Of a stretch of 64,000 nt of DNA, positions 26,764 through 34,944 are shown in pieces; positions within the stretch are counted from its first letter, which is position 1; each line of letters begins with the position of its first letter. The notes beneath the pieces were generated by a model. It was not told the DNA's origin and did not search any database. It saw nothing but the letters and a program-made list of their open reading frames with translations. The DNA lies in the NCBI RefSeq assembly GCF_014217565.1, contig NZ_CP043661.1, positions 1,426,001-1,490,000 on the forward strand, given 5' to 3'. The position numbers and the translations under genes are program-made. Source of the stretch: Kribbella qitaiheensis. Its GTDB lineage: Bacteria; Actinomycetota; Actinomycetes; Propionibacteriales; Kribbellaceae.

Positions 26764-27435
26764 ATGTCAGACGTAGAGGTCGCGTCCTGGATCCTGGTGA
26801 TCCCGGTGAAGCGTACGGCGATCGCGAAGAGCCGGCTCGCTGCCGCCTACCCGCAGCACCGTCCGGAGCTGGCGCATGCCTTCGCTGTCGACACTACTGC
26901 CGCTGCGCTCGACTCTCCCCTGGTGCACGCCGTCCTGGTCGTCACCGATGATCCAGTGGTCGCAGCGGACGTCACAGCGGTCGGCGCGCGCGTAGTACCG
27001 GACCTGCCTGGAGTGGGACTCAACGAGGCGCTGGAGCATGGCGCAGCGATCGCTGCCGCGGACTACCCAGGCATGGGTGTCGCTGCGCTCTCGGCGGATC
27101 TACCAGCGCTACGGCCAGCTGAGCTGTCTGCTGCGCTGGCTGCTTCCACAGCAGACCGCAGCTTCGTGATCGACCAGCCAGGAACCGGTACGACGATGCT
27201 TGCCGCCGGCCCCGGCGTTCCGCTCGACCCGCGCTTCGGCGTCGGTTCCGCACTAGCCCACCAGGCATCCGGTGCGCACCCGATCGAACTGACGTCCATC
27301 GACTCGGTACGCCGCGACGTCGACACCGCAGCGGACCTGGCGCACGCAGTACAGCTAGGCGTCGGACCGCGGACTGCTGACGTGATGTCACTTGTCCTCG
27401 GCGCTGCCACAGGGTCCGAAGGACTGGCTTGCTGA
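26764..27435 (+). CDS. cofC: 2-phospholactate/phosphoenolpyruvate guanylyltransferase (F420 synthesis)
   Basis: 223 residues from ATG 26764 with GGGAG upstream. The nucleotidyltransferase fold starts WILVIPVKRTAIAKSRLA, followed by VLVVTDDPVVAADV, GVAALSADLPALRPAEL with the metal-binding Asp, and PRFGVGSALAHQASGAHP near residue 165. In actinobacteria this enzyme (FbiD) activates phosphoenolpyruvate with GTP for coenzyme F420 side-chain assembly. It is divergent from plsC with a 16-base gap. The small cold-shock-like gene follows 14 bases later. Confidence 0.9.
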   Translation: MSDVEVASWILVIPVKRTAIAKSRLAAAYPQHRPELAHAFAVDTTAAALDSPLVHAVLVVTDDPVVAADVTAVGARVVPDLPGVGLNEALEHGAAIAAADYPGMGVAALSADLPALRPAELSAALAASTADRSFVIDQPGTGTTMLAAGPGVPLDPRFGVGSALAHQASGAHPIELTSIDSVRRDVDTAADLAHAVQLGVGPRTADVMSLVLGAATGSEGLAC

Positions 27436-27449
27436 GCTAGTGTCCTCAC

Positions 27450-27656
27450 ATGCAAGCGACTGTGAGCCGCTACGACGCTGCGACAGGATCCGGCGCAGTG
27501 TTGACCGATGCCGGTGTCGAACTGTCCTTTGCCGCCGACGCCTTGGCCCGTACTCCGGTGCGCCTGCTACGCCTCGGTCAGCGCGTCCGCCTCGACACCA
27601 CCGGCTCCGGCGCCGACCTCGCGATCACCGCGGTGCATTTCATCACCATCAACTAG
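27450..27656 (+). CDS. Small cold-shock-domain-like protein
   Basis: 68 residues. ATVSRYDAATGSGAVLTDAG resembles the start of an OB-fold cold-shock domain (normally GxVKWFxxxKGxGFI), and LGQRVRLDTTGSGADLAITAV its later strands. The aromatic RNA-binding residues of true CspA proteins are missing. It is 14 bases downstream of cofC and ends just before a strong terminator, so it is the last gene of that transcript. Its function is unknown. Confidence 0.7.
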   Translation: MQATVSRYDAATGSGAVLTDAGVELSFAADALARTPVRLLRLGQRVRLDTTGSGADLAITAVHFITIN

Positions 27657-27668
27657 TACCCCGGCACG

Positions 27669-27710
27669 GCGAAGGCCGGTCGCCCCTGGAGTGGGGTGAC
27701 CGGCCTTCGC
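27669..27710. terminator. Strong bidirectional hairpin between cofC unit and HU gene
   Basis: GCGAAGGCCGGTC (27669-27681) pairs without mismatch with GACCGGCCTTCGC (27698-27710). It lies between the convergent cold-shock-like and HU genes. There is no long T-tract on either side. Confidence 0.75.
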
Positions 27711-27734
27711 TGGTGTAGCTGCAGGTACCGAAGG

Positions 27735-28313
27735 TCAGCGTGCTGCTGCGCGCTTCGCCGGTGCCTTCTTGGCGGGGGCCTTCTTGGCCGGCGCCTTCTT
27801 GGCAACGACGGCCTTCTTTGCCGGAGCCTTCTTGGCAACGGCCTTGGTGGCCGGAGCCTTCTTGGCCGGGGCCTTCTTGGCAACCGTCTTGGTGGCGGAT
27901 GCCTTCTTGGCCGGGGCCTTCTTGGCGGCGGCGGCCGTCTTGGTCGCGGCGGCCTTCACCGGCGCGGCCTTCTTGGCCGGGGCTGCTGCCTTGGTGGCGG
28001 CCGGCTTCGGCGCGACCAGCTTCGGCAGCTTCTTCGCACCGGCGACGACGGCCTTCAGCTCCGCACCAGCGCGGAACTTCGGCACGACCGTCTTCTTGGC
28101 CCGCTTGACCTCACCGGTCCGCGGGTTGCGGACCATCCGGGCCCCGCGCTCGATGGCCTCGAAGGCACCGAACCCGGTAATGGCAACCTTGCCGCCCTTC
28201 TTGGTCAGCTCGCGCTGGACGGTGTCGATCACCGACTCCAGGGCGTGCTGGGCCGAACGGCGATTTCCGTCGAAGTGCACTGCGAGCGCTTCGACCAACT
28301 GGCTCTTGTTCAC
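27735..28313 (-). CDS. HU-family DNA-binding protein with lysine/alanine-rich tail
   Basis: 192 residues from GTG 28313. The first 90 residues are a standard HU domain ([16 protein letters not shown], then [24 protein letters not shown], the DNA-binding beta arm). The remaining hundred are repeats of [14 protein letters not shown] and similar, a histone-H1-like basic tail. The same architecture is known in Streptomyces HupS and mycobacterial HupB/Hlp, where the tail helps compact DNA, especially in spores. This is a nucleoid-associated protein. The A/C-rich repeats in the tail generate many spurious ORFs on the other strand. Confidence 0.95.
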   Translation of the reverse strand: MNKSQLVEALAVHFDGNRRSAQHALESVIDTVQRELTKKGGKVAITGFGAFEAIERGARMVRNPRTGEVKRAKKTVVPKFRAGAELKAVVAGAKKLPKLVAPKPAATKAAAPAKKAAPVKAAATKTAAAAKKAPAKKASATKTVAKKAPAKKAPATKAVAKKAPAKKAVVAKKAPAKKAPAKKAPAKRAAAR

Positions 28314-28537
28314 TGTCTTCCCTCCGTGAACTCCTGCGTCGAGCACAGCGCTCGATCTTCCGTGAACGTTATGGACTCCGCACGCTATGCACAAACACCA
28401 ACGCGGCAATTCGGCCTTGTTTTAGGCGATTTGGGCCACTTTTCTTCCCGAACCACCCCTAAAGGCCACTTCGAATCCCTTCAGAGCAACGATCCGGCGA
28501 CCATCGGTGACACCCGCCAGAGCCGCCCGAGCCGGGT

Positions 28538-28723
28538 TCAGCGCCGCTTTCCGCGCAGTGTCCGGACGCCCGACCGGGCCGTATCGAGGCCTCTGGTGAC
28601 GGCCGATTCGCCCTTCCGGGCCCGGAGCTCCTGGCTCACCTTGCCCAACAGCCACTCCAGCAAGGGCACAGCGATCGCCAGCACGACCCACATGATCAGT
28701 CGTCGCCGCAGGAACAACCACAT
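28538..28723 (-). CDS. Small basic membrane protein, function unknown
   Basis: 61 residues. A strong AGGAGG lies ten bases upstream of the ATG. The N-terminus [20 protein letters not shown] is positively charged and then hydrophobic, predicting one membrane segment, and the C-terminal half is basic ([11 protein letters not shown]). I do not recognise a family. The gene sits alone between the HU and corA genes on the same strand, about 60 bases downstream of the corA stop. Confidence 0.65.
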   Translation of the reverse strand: MWLFLRRRLIMWVVLAIAVPLLEWLLGKVSQELRARKGESAVTRGLDTARSGVRTLRGKRR

Positions 28724-28782
28724 AGTCTTCCGCCTCCTTGGTTCGTTGCCGGAAGACTAGTTCCCGTAGCCCAAACCAGCCC

Positions 28783-29949
28783 TCAGAGCCAGCCGCGACG
28801 CTTGAAGATCAGGTGCAGACCGCCACAGACCAAGGCCATCATCCCGACCGCGAACGGGTAGCCGAACTGCCAGTGCAGCTCCGGCATCTTGTCGAAGTTC
28901 ATCCCGTAGACGGTGCCGATCAGGGTCGGCGCGAACAGGATCGCCGCCCATGCGGAGATCCGCTTCACCTCTTCGTTCTGCGCGTTGCTGGCAACGGTGA
29001 GGGACTTCATCTCCTCGTTCTGCTGCTGCGCGACCAGCGTCGCGTTCACCGTCAGGATGTCGCGGAGCAGTTCGCGGAAAGCGTCCACCCGCTCCACCAC
29101 CTGGGTGACGTGGTCGGCCACATCGCGCAGCGAGCGCTGCAGTTCCTCGTCCACGCCGTACTTGTCGAAGCCGGCCCGCAGCGAGTCGAGGATGCCGATC
29201 AGCGGCCGGGTCGCGCGCTGGAACTCGATCACCTCACGGGACAACTCGTAGATGCGCCGCGACACCTTCGGGTCGCCGCGGAACACCTCGGTCTCGATCT
29301 CGTCGATGTCGTTCTCGAGGCCGGCGACCACCGGCGCGTAGCCGTCGACGACCTTGTCCATGATCGCGTAGAGAACAGCCTCGGTCCCCCGCCGCAGCAA
29401 CTCGGGATCGCGTTCCACCCGGCGGCGGACGGCGGCCAGGTTCGGCGCCTCGGCGTGCCGGACCGTCACCACGAAGTCCGGGCCGACGAACAGGTGCACC
29501 TCGCCGAACTCGACCTCCTCGGTCTCGTCCCGGTAGCGTGCGGCCTTCAGTACGACGAACAGCGTGTCGCCGTACCGCTCGAGCTTCGGCCGCTGATGGG
29601 CCTGGATGGCGTCCTCGATCGCCAGCTCGTGCAGGTCGAACTCCTTGGCCAGCGAGTTCAGTTCACGCCGGTCCGGCCGGTACAGGCCGATCCAGGCAAG
29701 GCTGTGCGGCGACTCGTGCAGCTCCTGATAGGTGTCTGCCAACGATTCCGGCGAAGCGACCCTGCTGCCGTTGCAGTAGATCGCGCTGTCCACAACGCTG
29801 TGCCCCTTGGGCTTGGCGCCCGGCGACGGGGCCGGCTTCTGCTCCAGCGGAGCAGGCTCGACCACACCGGCGGCGTACCGGCGGGCGGCGGCGCGGAGCG
29901 AAGGGGTGCGGCTGAACGCACGAAGGGTACGGATGCGCAGGTCGGACAT
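28783..29949 (-). CDS. corA: CorA-type magnesium/cobalt transport protein
   Basis: 388 residues from ATG 29949 with TGGAGGA upstream. A large N-terminal cytoplasmic domain (about residues 40-320) with a long helix ending VASNAQNEEVKRIS leads to the two C-terminal membrane segments. The pore signature YGMNFDKMPEL, with the GMN motif, lies between them near residue 352. It forms a pentameric channel for Mg2+ in the membrane. Upstream are an unusual leader with a tiny ORF, a hairpin and two repeats (30031-30197), which may regulate it. Confidence 0.93.
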   Translation of the reverse strand: MSDLRIRTLRAFSRTPSLRAAARRYAAGVVEPAPLEQKPAPSPGAKPKGHSVVDSAIYCNGSRVASPESLADTYQELHESPHSLAWIGLYRPDRRELNSLAKEFDLHELAIEDAIQAHQRPKLERYGDTLFVVLKAARYRDETEEVEFGEVHLFVGPDFVVTVRHAEAPNLAAVRRRVERDPELLRRGTEAVLYAIMDKVVDGYAPVVAGLENDIDEIETEVFRGDPKVSRRIYELSREVIEFQRATRPLIGILDSLRAGFDKYGVDEELQRSLRDVADHVTQVVERVDAFRELLRDILTVNATLVAQQQNEEMKSLTVASNAQNEEVKRISAWAAILFAPTLIGTVYGMNFDKMPELHWQFGYPFAVGMMALVCGGLHLIFKRRGWL

Positions 29950-30030
29950 GAGTCCTCCAGGAAAAGCCAGAAGCGGAAGTGTGCGGCAGCTTCTGCCCGA
30001 CCTCCGCGGCCCCGTTGCCGCGCGCCACAA

Positions 30031-30059
30031 CACACCCCTGGCGATCGCGCCGGGGTGTG
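30031..30059 (-). promoter_or_regulatory. Stable hairpin in the corA 5' leader
   Basis: CACACCCC (30031-30038) pairs with GGGGTGTG (30052-30059), with further GC pairing inside. It lies between the tiny leader ORF and the corA start on the minus strand. It has no T-tract, so it could be a translational or RNA-stability element rather than a terminator. Confidence 0.5.
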
Positions 30060-30081
30060 ACCTGGAAGAGGATTCAGTCCC

Positions 30082-30126
30082 TCAAGGCCGAGCGAGATCG
30101 ATATGTCTGGAGGGTTCGCTGCTCAT
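30082..30126 (-). CDS. Possible 14-residue leader peptide upstream of corA
   Basis: ATG 30126 is preceded by GGAGG about nine to ten bases away, a good ribosome-binding site. The frame encodes MSSEPSRHIDLARP and a TGA, 130 bases ahead of corA. Short ORFs in the leaders of Mg2+ transporter genes can sense Mg2+ or amino acids in enteric bacteria; whether this one does is inference. It may also be chance. Confidence 0.35.
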   Translation of the reverse strand: MSSEPSRHIDLARP

Positions 30127-30153
30127 GGCGCCCCACCTCCAAAATCTCGCAAG

Positions 30154-30197
30154 CCTTGTTCTGACAACCCCGGCTGTCCTTGTTCTGAACAACCCCG
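30154..30197 (-). repeat. Two direct repeats with internal palindromes in the corA leader
   Basis: CCTTGTTCTGACAACCCCG (30154-30172) and CCTTGTTCTGAACAACCCCG (30178-30197) are near-identical. The second holds a perfect TTGTTC-A-GAACAA palindrome on the minus strand and the first a shorter one. They lie just upstream of the leader ORF and could be operator sites or tandem RNA hairpins. The rest of the 455-base corA-leuD gap (29950-30403) holds the leuCD terminator and nothing else that I recognise. Confidence 0.6.
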
Positions 30198-30294
30198 TCA
30201 GCCTAACACCGGGTGTATCGGCATAAGTGTGCGATTCGTTACGCCGAAGTTTCCGGCAACTGTCTGGTGGGTACTGCGAACGCTCCGCACCCAC

Positions 30295-30340
30295 GAAAAA
30301 GCGGCCGCGACCGGGGACACCACCCCAGCCACAGCCGCTT
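30295..30340 (-). terminator. Rho-independent terminator of leuCD
   Basis: On the minus strand AAGCGGC (30340-30334) and GCCGCTT (30305-30299) form the outer stem, with an inner GGGG/CCCC pairing, followed by TTTTT. It lies about 65 bases downstream of the leuD stop. Confidence 0.7.
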
Positions 30341-30403
30341 CGAAGTACCCACCCTCTCGCTTTTCCCTGACCTCAGCCACCCACGGCCTTGGTGCGGAGC
30401 TTT

Positions 30404-31003
30404 TTACGCCTTTACCGGAAGGGTTGCGGGCTTGAAGGCGGGCCGGGTGGCCTCGTACGCCGTGATGTCGGCCTCGTGGGACAAGGTGATGCCGACGTCG
30501 TCGAGCCCGTTCAGCAGCCGGTAACGCGTGTAGTCGTCGATCTCGAACGGAGCCGACACCTCACCGGCCGAGATCGTCTTGTTCTCCAGGTCGACCGTGA
30601 CCTTGGTGCCCGGGTCCGTCTCGATCGTTGCCCACAGCTGCTCGACCACGTCCTGCTCGACGAGGGCCGCGAGCAGCCCGGCCTTGCCGGAGTTGCCCCG
30701 GAAGATGTCGCCGAACCGCGAACACACGACGACCCGGAACCCGTAGTCCATCAGGGCCCAGACCGCGTGCTCACGCGACGATCCGGTGCCGAAGTCCGGC
30801 CCGGCGACGAGCACCGAGACGCCGTCGTACTCCGGCTGGTTCAGCACGAACGAAGGATCGTTGCGCCAGGCAGCGAACAGCCCGTCCTCGAACCCGGTCC
30901 GGGTGACCCGCTTCAGGTAGACGGCCGGGATGATCTGGTCGGTGTCGACATTGCTGCGCCGCAGCGGGACCGCGGTGCCGATGTGCTGGGTGAAGGCTTC
31001 CAT
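30404..31003 (-). CDS. leuD: 3-isopropylmalate dehydratase small subunit
   Basis: 199 residues, normal length. It reads [29 protein letters not shown], the LeuD swivel-domain start, then [19 protein letters not shown] with the substrate-binding GSSRE motif, and a C-terminal [17 protein letters not shown]. With LeuC it isomerises 2-isopropylmalate to 3-isopropylmalate in leucine synthesis. It follows leuC after 13 bases in one operon and ends before a terminator. Confidence 0.96.
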   Translation of the reverse strand: MEAFTQHIGTAVPLRRSNVDTDQIIPAVYLKRVTRTGFEDGLFAAWRNDPSFVLNQPEYDGVSVLVAGPDFGTGSSREHAVWALMDYGFRVVVCSRFGDIFRGNSGKAGLLAALVEQDVVEQLWATIETDPGTKVTVDLENKTISAGEVSAPFEIDDYTRYRLLNGLDDVGITLSHEADITAYEATRPAFKPATLPVKA

Positions 31004-31016
31004 GATTCCTTTGTCC

Positions 31017-32447
31017 TCAGACGTTCTCGGTTATGGCGACATCCAGCGGCTCCAGGTCCGCAGGAGCGGCCAGAGTTCCGGTGACGGCGGTGGCGGCGGC
31101 AACCAACGGCGAGACCAGGTGCGTCCGGCCGCCCTTGCCCTGGCGTCCTTCGAAGTTGCGGTTGGAGGTCGAGGCGCTGCGCTCGCCCGGTGCCAGCTGG
31201 TCCGGGTTCATCCCCAGACACATCGAGCAGCCCGCGCCACGCCATTCGGCGCCGGCGTCCTTGAAGATCTGGTCCAGACCCTCGGACTCGGCCTGCAGCC
31301 GGACCCGGCCGGATCCCGGTACCACGAGCATGCGGGTGCCGTCGGCAACCTTCCGGCCGGCCAGTACGCCGGCGGCCGCGCGGAGATCCTCGATCCGGCC
31401 GTTCGTGCACGACCCCAGGAAGACGGTGTCCACCTTGACCTCGCGCAGCGGCGTACCGGCGGTGAGGCCCATGTAGGTCAGTGCGCGCTCGGCGGCGATC
31501 TTGTCGTTCTCGTTGTCGAAGTCGTCCGGCGAGGGCACGTTGGCCGACAGCGGGACGCCCTGGCCCGGGTTGGTTCCCCAGGTGACGAACGGGGCGATGT
31601 CCTCGGCCCGCAGTACGAGCTCGCGGTCGAACTTCGCGTCGTCGTCGGTGGCCAGGCTGTTCCAGTACTCGACCGCGGCTTCCCAGTCGACGCCCTGCGG
31701 AGCGTGCGGCTTGTCCTTCAGGTACGCGTACGTCGTCTCGTCCGGCGCGATCATGCCGGCCTTCGCGCCCCACTCGATCGACATGTTGCAGATCGTCATC
31801 CGGGCTTCCATCGTCAGCGCGCGGATCGCCTCACCGCGGTACTCGACGATGTAGCCCTGGCCGCCGCCGGTGCCGACCTGCGCGATCAGCGCGAGCACCA
31901 GGTCCTTGGCGGAGACGCCATCGGGCAGTACGCCGTCGACGGTGACCGCCATCGTCTTCGGGCGGGCCTGCATCAGGGTCTGGGTGGCGAGCACGTGCTC
32001 GACCTCGCTGGTCCCGATGCCGAAGGCGATCGCGCCGAACGCGCCGTGCGTGGAGGTGTGGCTGTCACCACAGACCACGGTCATCGCCGGCTGGGTCAGG
32101 CCGAGCTGCGGGCCGATGACGTGGACGACGCCCTGGTCGGGATCGCCGAGGGTGTGGATCCGGACGCCGAACTCCTTGGCGTTCTTGCGCAGCGTGTCCA
32201 CCTGGGTACGCGACACCAGGTCGGCGATCGGCTTGTCCACGTCCAGCGTCGGGACGTTGTGGTCCTCGGTGGCGATCGTCAGATCCGGGCGGCGGACCGG
32301 CCGGCCGGCCAGCCGGAGGCCGTCGAAGGCCTGCGGACTGGTCACCTCGTGCACCAGGTGGAGGTCGATGTAAAGGAGGTCGGGCTCTCCGTCGGCATGG
32401 CGCACAACATGCGCATCCCAGACCTTTTCCGACAGCGTCCTACCCAT
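31017..32447 (-). CDS. leuC: 3-isopropylmalate dehydratase large subunit
   Basis: 476 residues from ATG 32447, with AAGGAG seven bases upstream. Aconitase-family marks are [38 protein letters not shown] with the first [4Fe-4S] cysteine, and [20 protein letters not shown] with the CxxC pair for the cluster. It carries the iron-sulfur active site of the LeuCD heterodimer. It is divergent from ndgR with a 110-base gap, the conserved actinobacterial arrangement, and NdgR is known to activate or repress leuCD in Streptomyces. Confidence 0.96.
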   Translation of the reverse strand: MGRTLSEKVWDAHVVRHADGEPDLLYIDLHLVHEVTSPQAFDGLRLAGRPVRRPDLTIATEDHNVPTLDVDKPIADLVSRTQVDTLRKNAKEFGVRIHTLGDPDQGVVHVIGPQLGLTQPAMTVVCGDSHTSTHGAFGAIAFGIGTSEVEHVLATQTLMQARPKTMAVTVDGVLPDGVSAKDLVLALIAQVGTGGGQGYIVEYRGEAIRALTMEARMTICNMSIEWGAKAGMIAPDETTYAYLKDKPHAPQGVDWEAAVEYWNSLATDDDAKFDRELVLRAEDIAPFVTWGTNPGQGVPLSANVPSPDDFDNENDKIAAERALTYMGLTAGTPLREVKVDTVFLGSCTNGRIEDLRAAAGVLAGRKVADGTRMLVVPGSGRVRLQAESEGLDQIFKDAGAEWRGAGCSMCLGMNPDQLAPGERSASTSNRNFEGRQGKGGRTHLVSPLVAAATAVTGTLAAPADLEPLDVAITENV

Positions 32448-32522
32448 CAGACTTCTCCTTAGAGGTTTGCTGGTTGTGTGCCGCAACAGCCACAGTGCTC
32501 CGGTGGTGACCTGTTCTGCGAC

Positions 32523-32557
32523 TTGCGTTCCACGATTCGAGACGGCAATATCGTCTC
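32523..32557 (+). promoter_or_regulatory. ndgR promoter with palindrome over the -10 box; leaderless start
   Basis: TTGCGT (32523-32528) and CAATAT (32546-32551) are 17 bases apart, an ideal -35/-10 pair. A start seven bases later would fall on the ndgR ATG (32558), so the mRNA is probably leaderless, and no Shine-Dalgarno sequence is present. GAGACG (32539-32544) and CGTCTC (32552-32557) form a perfect inverted repeat around the -10 box, a likely NdgR operator controlling both directions. Confidence 0.6.
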
Positions 32558-33278
32558 ATGGACAACTCTAGCGGAGTCGGCGTTCTCGACAAAGCAGCTC
32601 TCGTTCTGTCCGCACTCGAGTCCGGACCGGCGACCCTGGCCGGACTCGTAGCGGCCACGGGGCTGGCCCGGCCGACGGCACACCGGCTCGCGGTCGCGCT
32701 CGAACACCACCGGCTGGTGGGCCGCGACATGCAGGGACGGTTCGTGCTCGGGCCGCGACTCAGCGAGTTGGCCTCCGCCGCCGGTGAGGACCGGCTGCTG
32801 GCGACGGCCCGGACCGGTGCTGGCGCGACTGCGCGACATCACCGGCGAATCGGCCCAGCTGTTCCGGCGCCAGGGCGAGTACCGCGTCTGCGTCGCCGCC
32901 GCCGAGCGCCCGTCCGGTCTGCGCGACACCGTGCCGGTCGGCAGTCAGCTGACGATGGCCGCTGGATCCGCCGCTCAAATACTGCTTGCCTGGGAGGACC
33001 CGGAGCGGATGCACCGCGGCCTCCACAACGCGACCTTCAACGCGGCGGCACTGGCCGGCGTACGGCGTCGCGGCTGGGCGCACTCGGTCGGCGAGCGCGA
33101 GCAAGGGGTCGCGTCGGTCTCCGCCCCGGTCCGCTCCCCCTCCGGCAAGGTGATCGCCGCGGTGTCGGTCTCCGGCCCGATCGAGCGCCTCTCCCGTCAG
33201 CCCGGCCGGATGCACGCCCCCGCCGTGATGGCCGCCGCCGAACGCCTCTCCGAAGCCCTCCGCCGCGCCTCCGAGTAG
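32558..33278 (+). CDS. ndgR: IclR-family regulator NdgR (reading frame interrupted by +1 base)
   Basis: 239 residues when repaired. The helix-turn-helix part reads VLDKAALVLSALESGPATLA and TGLARPTAHRLAVALEHHRL in one frame. An extra base in ACGGCCCGGACC (32806-32812) then shifts it; removing one C gives ATAGPVLARLRDITGESAQL and the IclR effector domain (VPVGSQLTMAAGSAAQILLA, then GVASVSAPVRSPSGKVIAAV). The place divergent from leuCD identifies NdgR, a regulator of leucine and other amino-acid genes in Streptomyces. The damage is probably a sequence error. Confidence 0.82.
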
Positions 33279-33326
33279 TCCCCTACTTCTTCACCGAAGA
33301 GCCCGTCGCCGCTGATCCTTGGCACC

Positions 33327-33575
33327 GTGGGCAACGCGGCTTTCACCATGGTGATGTTGATGGTCCTCGTCGCCAGCGGCGGACGCTGGCCCCTGACCGC
33401 ACTCTGGCACGCGACCCTTAACGCCATCGGTAGCGCATTCCTCTTCACGATGGTGACCGGCCCGGACGACGCCCGGCTCGGCTACCTGCTCGCCGCCGCC
33501 TACGCGGTTGTCGCCGTCGTCAGGTACTTCGTCGTGCGGTCGCGGCACCCGAAGGCCGGCCGGATCACCTTGTAA
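33327..33575 (+). pseudogene. C-terminal remnant of a CPBP-family membrane protease
   Basis: 82 residues with three hydrophobic segments. ALWHATLNAIGSAFLF matches the third CPBP motif (HxxxN in a membrane helix), but the EExxxR and FxxxH motifs are absent. In-frame sequence continues upstream to the ndgR stop without a clear start, so the N-terminal half is missing. A complete CPBP protease lies 400 bases further right on the other strand. A short intact membrane protein is the alternative. Confidence 0.5.
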
Positions 33576-33614
33576 AGAAGGGGCCTGCTGGTCGAGAGAG
33601 TCCGGAAACGACGA

Positions 33615-33646
33615 GCGCCTCTCACCTGACGGTGAGAGGCGCTTTT
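33615..33646 (+). terminator. Rho-independent terminator
   Basis: GCGCCTCTCACC (33615-33626), a TGAC loop and GGTGAGAGGCGC (33631-33642) form a perfect 12-bp stem followed by TTTTCT on the plus strand. It ends the ndgR/remnant transcript and lies just downstream of the two minus-strand tRNA genes, which it may also insulate. Confidence 0.85.
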
Positions 33647-33652
33647 CTCTGG

Positions 33653-33725
33653 TAGCCCCGACGGGATTCGAACCCGCGCTACCGCCTTGAGAGGGCGGCG
33701 TGCTAGGCCGCTACACAACGGGGCC
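33653..33725 (-). tRNA. tRNA-Glu (CTC anticodon)
   Basis: 73 nt on the minus strand. The acceptor stem pairs GGCCCCG with CGGGGCT, the T arm contains GGTTCGAATCC, and the anticodon loop CTCTCAA between CCGCC and GGCGG carries CTC, which reads GAG. The discriminator base is A, followed by CC rather than a full encoded CCA. It pairs with tRNA-Gln 80 bases upstream, as in other actinobacteria near gltX. Confidence 0.93.
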
Positions 33726-33804
33726 AGAGGTTGTCACTCGATCTTTCGGACCGGGCAACGAGGAAGAACTCTACCGATTTTCACCGGGCGGGTCCAATCA
33801 CTCG

Positions 33805-33876
33805 CTGGGGTACTAGGACTCGAACCTAGACTAACTGGACCAGAACCAGTCGGGCTGCCAATTACCCCATACCCCA
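33805..33876 (-). tRNA. tRNA-Gln (CTG anticodon)
   Basis: 72 nt on the minus strand. The acceptor stem TGGGGTA pairs with TACCCCA, the T arm has GGTTCGAGTCC, and the anticodon arm ACTGG-TTCTGGT-CCAGT carries CTG, which reads CAG. It precedes tRNA-Glu and both lie close to gltX, which charges Glu and, in organisms without GlnRS, also mischarges tRNA-Gln before GatCAB amidation. Confidence 0.93.
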
Positions 33877-33992
33877 AAGCTTTTACTGCGATTGTGAGAG
33901 TGTTTTGCGCCCTCACAACCTGGCCCGCTGAGCCTACCTGAGCACTGCCCCAGAAACCAAAACGGGATCGGTCGCAGCGATTGTCACTCGCG

Positions 33993-34940
33993 TCACACCA
34001 GTCTCTTCCCCGGTTCGACGGGCGGTGCGACCAGCGGCAGGTTGCAGGTGGTCGCCAGCTTCTGCCGACGGGCCAGCAGCACGGCCACGACGCCGAACGC
34101 GACGAACTTCGCGACGTCGAGAAGGACCAGCGACCAGGGCGCGTCCTTGGCCCCCAGGCTGTCCCCCACGCTGTTGGTCAGCGCCGCATAGATGAACGTC
34201 ACCACGTTGTTCGCAGCATGCGCAGCGATCGACGCCTCCAGCCCACCGGTCCGTACGACGAGCAGCCCGGCCACCACACCGAACGCGAACCGGTCGAGGA
34301 ACAACGCCGGGCTCTCCCAGGGCCAGATCCCGTGCGCCATCGTGAAGATCACCGCGGTCACCAGTACTGCGACCACCCGGCTCCGCACCAGCGCGCCGAC
34401 CGTCTGCATCAGGTACCCGCGGAAGAAGTACTCCTCCCCCGCGGCCTGGAACGTCGACGTCAGCAACGTCACCGCGATCACCGCGGCGGCGTCCTTCGCG
34501 ACCCCGCTGTGCTCCGAGCTGAGGACGTCGACGCCGCCGAACTCGACGAAGACCAGCGCGACCAACTCCAGCGCGACAGCGGCAATCGAGAACCACACCA
34601 ACGGCCGCCAGCGGATCCTGCCCGCCACCGAGGACAGCAGCCCCGGCGTCTGCTGGTTCAGCCGGGTCGCGACCAGCATGCAGAGCGGGATCAGCACGAT
34701 CAGCGACAGGTTCGTCGCGAGCAGCCCGAGCCACGAGACGGTGCCCTCGGGGTCCTTCCGGATCGACTGCTGGATGCTCAGGATGATCAGGCTGGCGAAC
34801 ATCCAGCCGGCCAGGACTGCGAAGGCACCGACGAGCACGGTCCACGACTGAGTGACCTGGTTCCGCAGCAAGCGGTGATAGGGCTGCGGACCCGCGTCCC
34901 GGACCTCGTCTCCGGGACGCGGCGCAACGTCGTACGGCAT
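33993..34940 (-). CDS. CPBP-family intramembrane glutamic endopeptidase
   Basis: 315 residues with about eight membrane segments. All CPBP motifs are present: AAGEEYFFRGYLMQ (EExxxR) near residue 167, IFTMAHGIWPW (FxxxH) near 198, and IAAHAANNVVTFI (HxxxN/B) near 240. These enzymes are membrane proteases related to Rce1, often linked to self-immunity or prenyl processing. It lies just downstream of gltX (four bases), so it is probably co-transcribed. The substrate is unknown. Confidence 0.88.
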   Translation of the reverse strand: MPYDVAPRPGDEVRDAGPQPYHRLLRNQVTQSWTVLVGAFAVLAGWMFASLIILSIQQSIRKDPEGTVSWLGLLATNLSLIVLIPLCMLVATRLNQQTPGLLSSVAGRIRWRPLVWFSIAAVALELVALVFVEFGGVDVLSSEHSGVAKDAAAVIAVTLLTSTFQAAGEEYFFRGYLMQTVGALVRSRVVAVLVTAVIFTMAHGIWPWESPALFLDRFAFGVVAGLLVVRTGGLEASIAAHAANNVVTFIYAALTNSVGDSLGAKDAPWSLVLLDVAKFVAFGVVAVLLARRQKLATTCNLPLVAPPVEPGKRLV

Positions 34941-34944
34941 CAGT

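Noticed and set aside
27735-28030. DNA tandem repeat or extra plus-strand genes in the HU tail
   Set aside because: The repetition encodes the PAKKA-type basic tail of the HU protein; plus-strand frames are its shadows.
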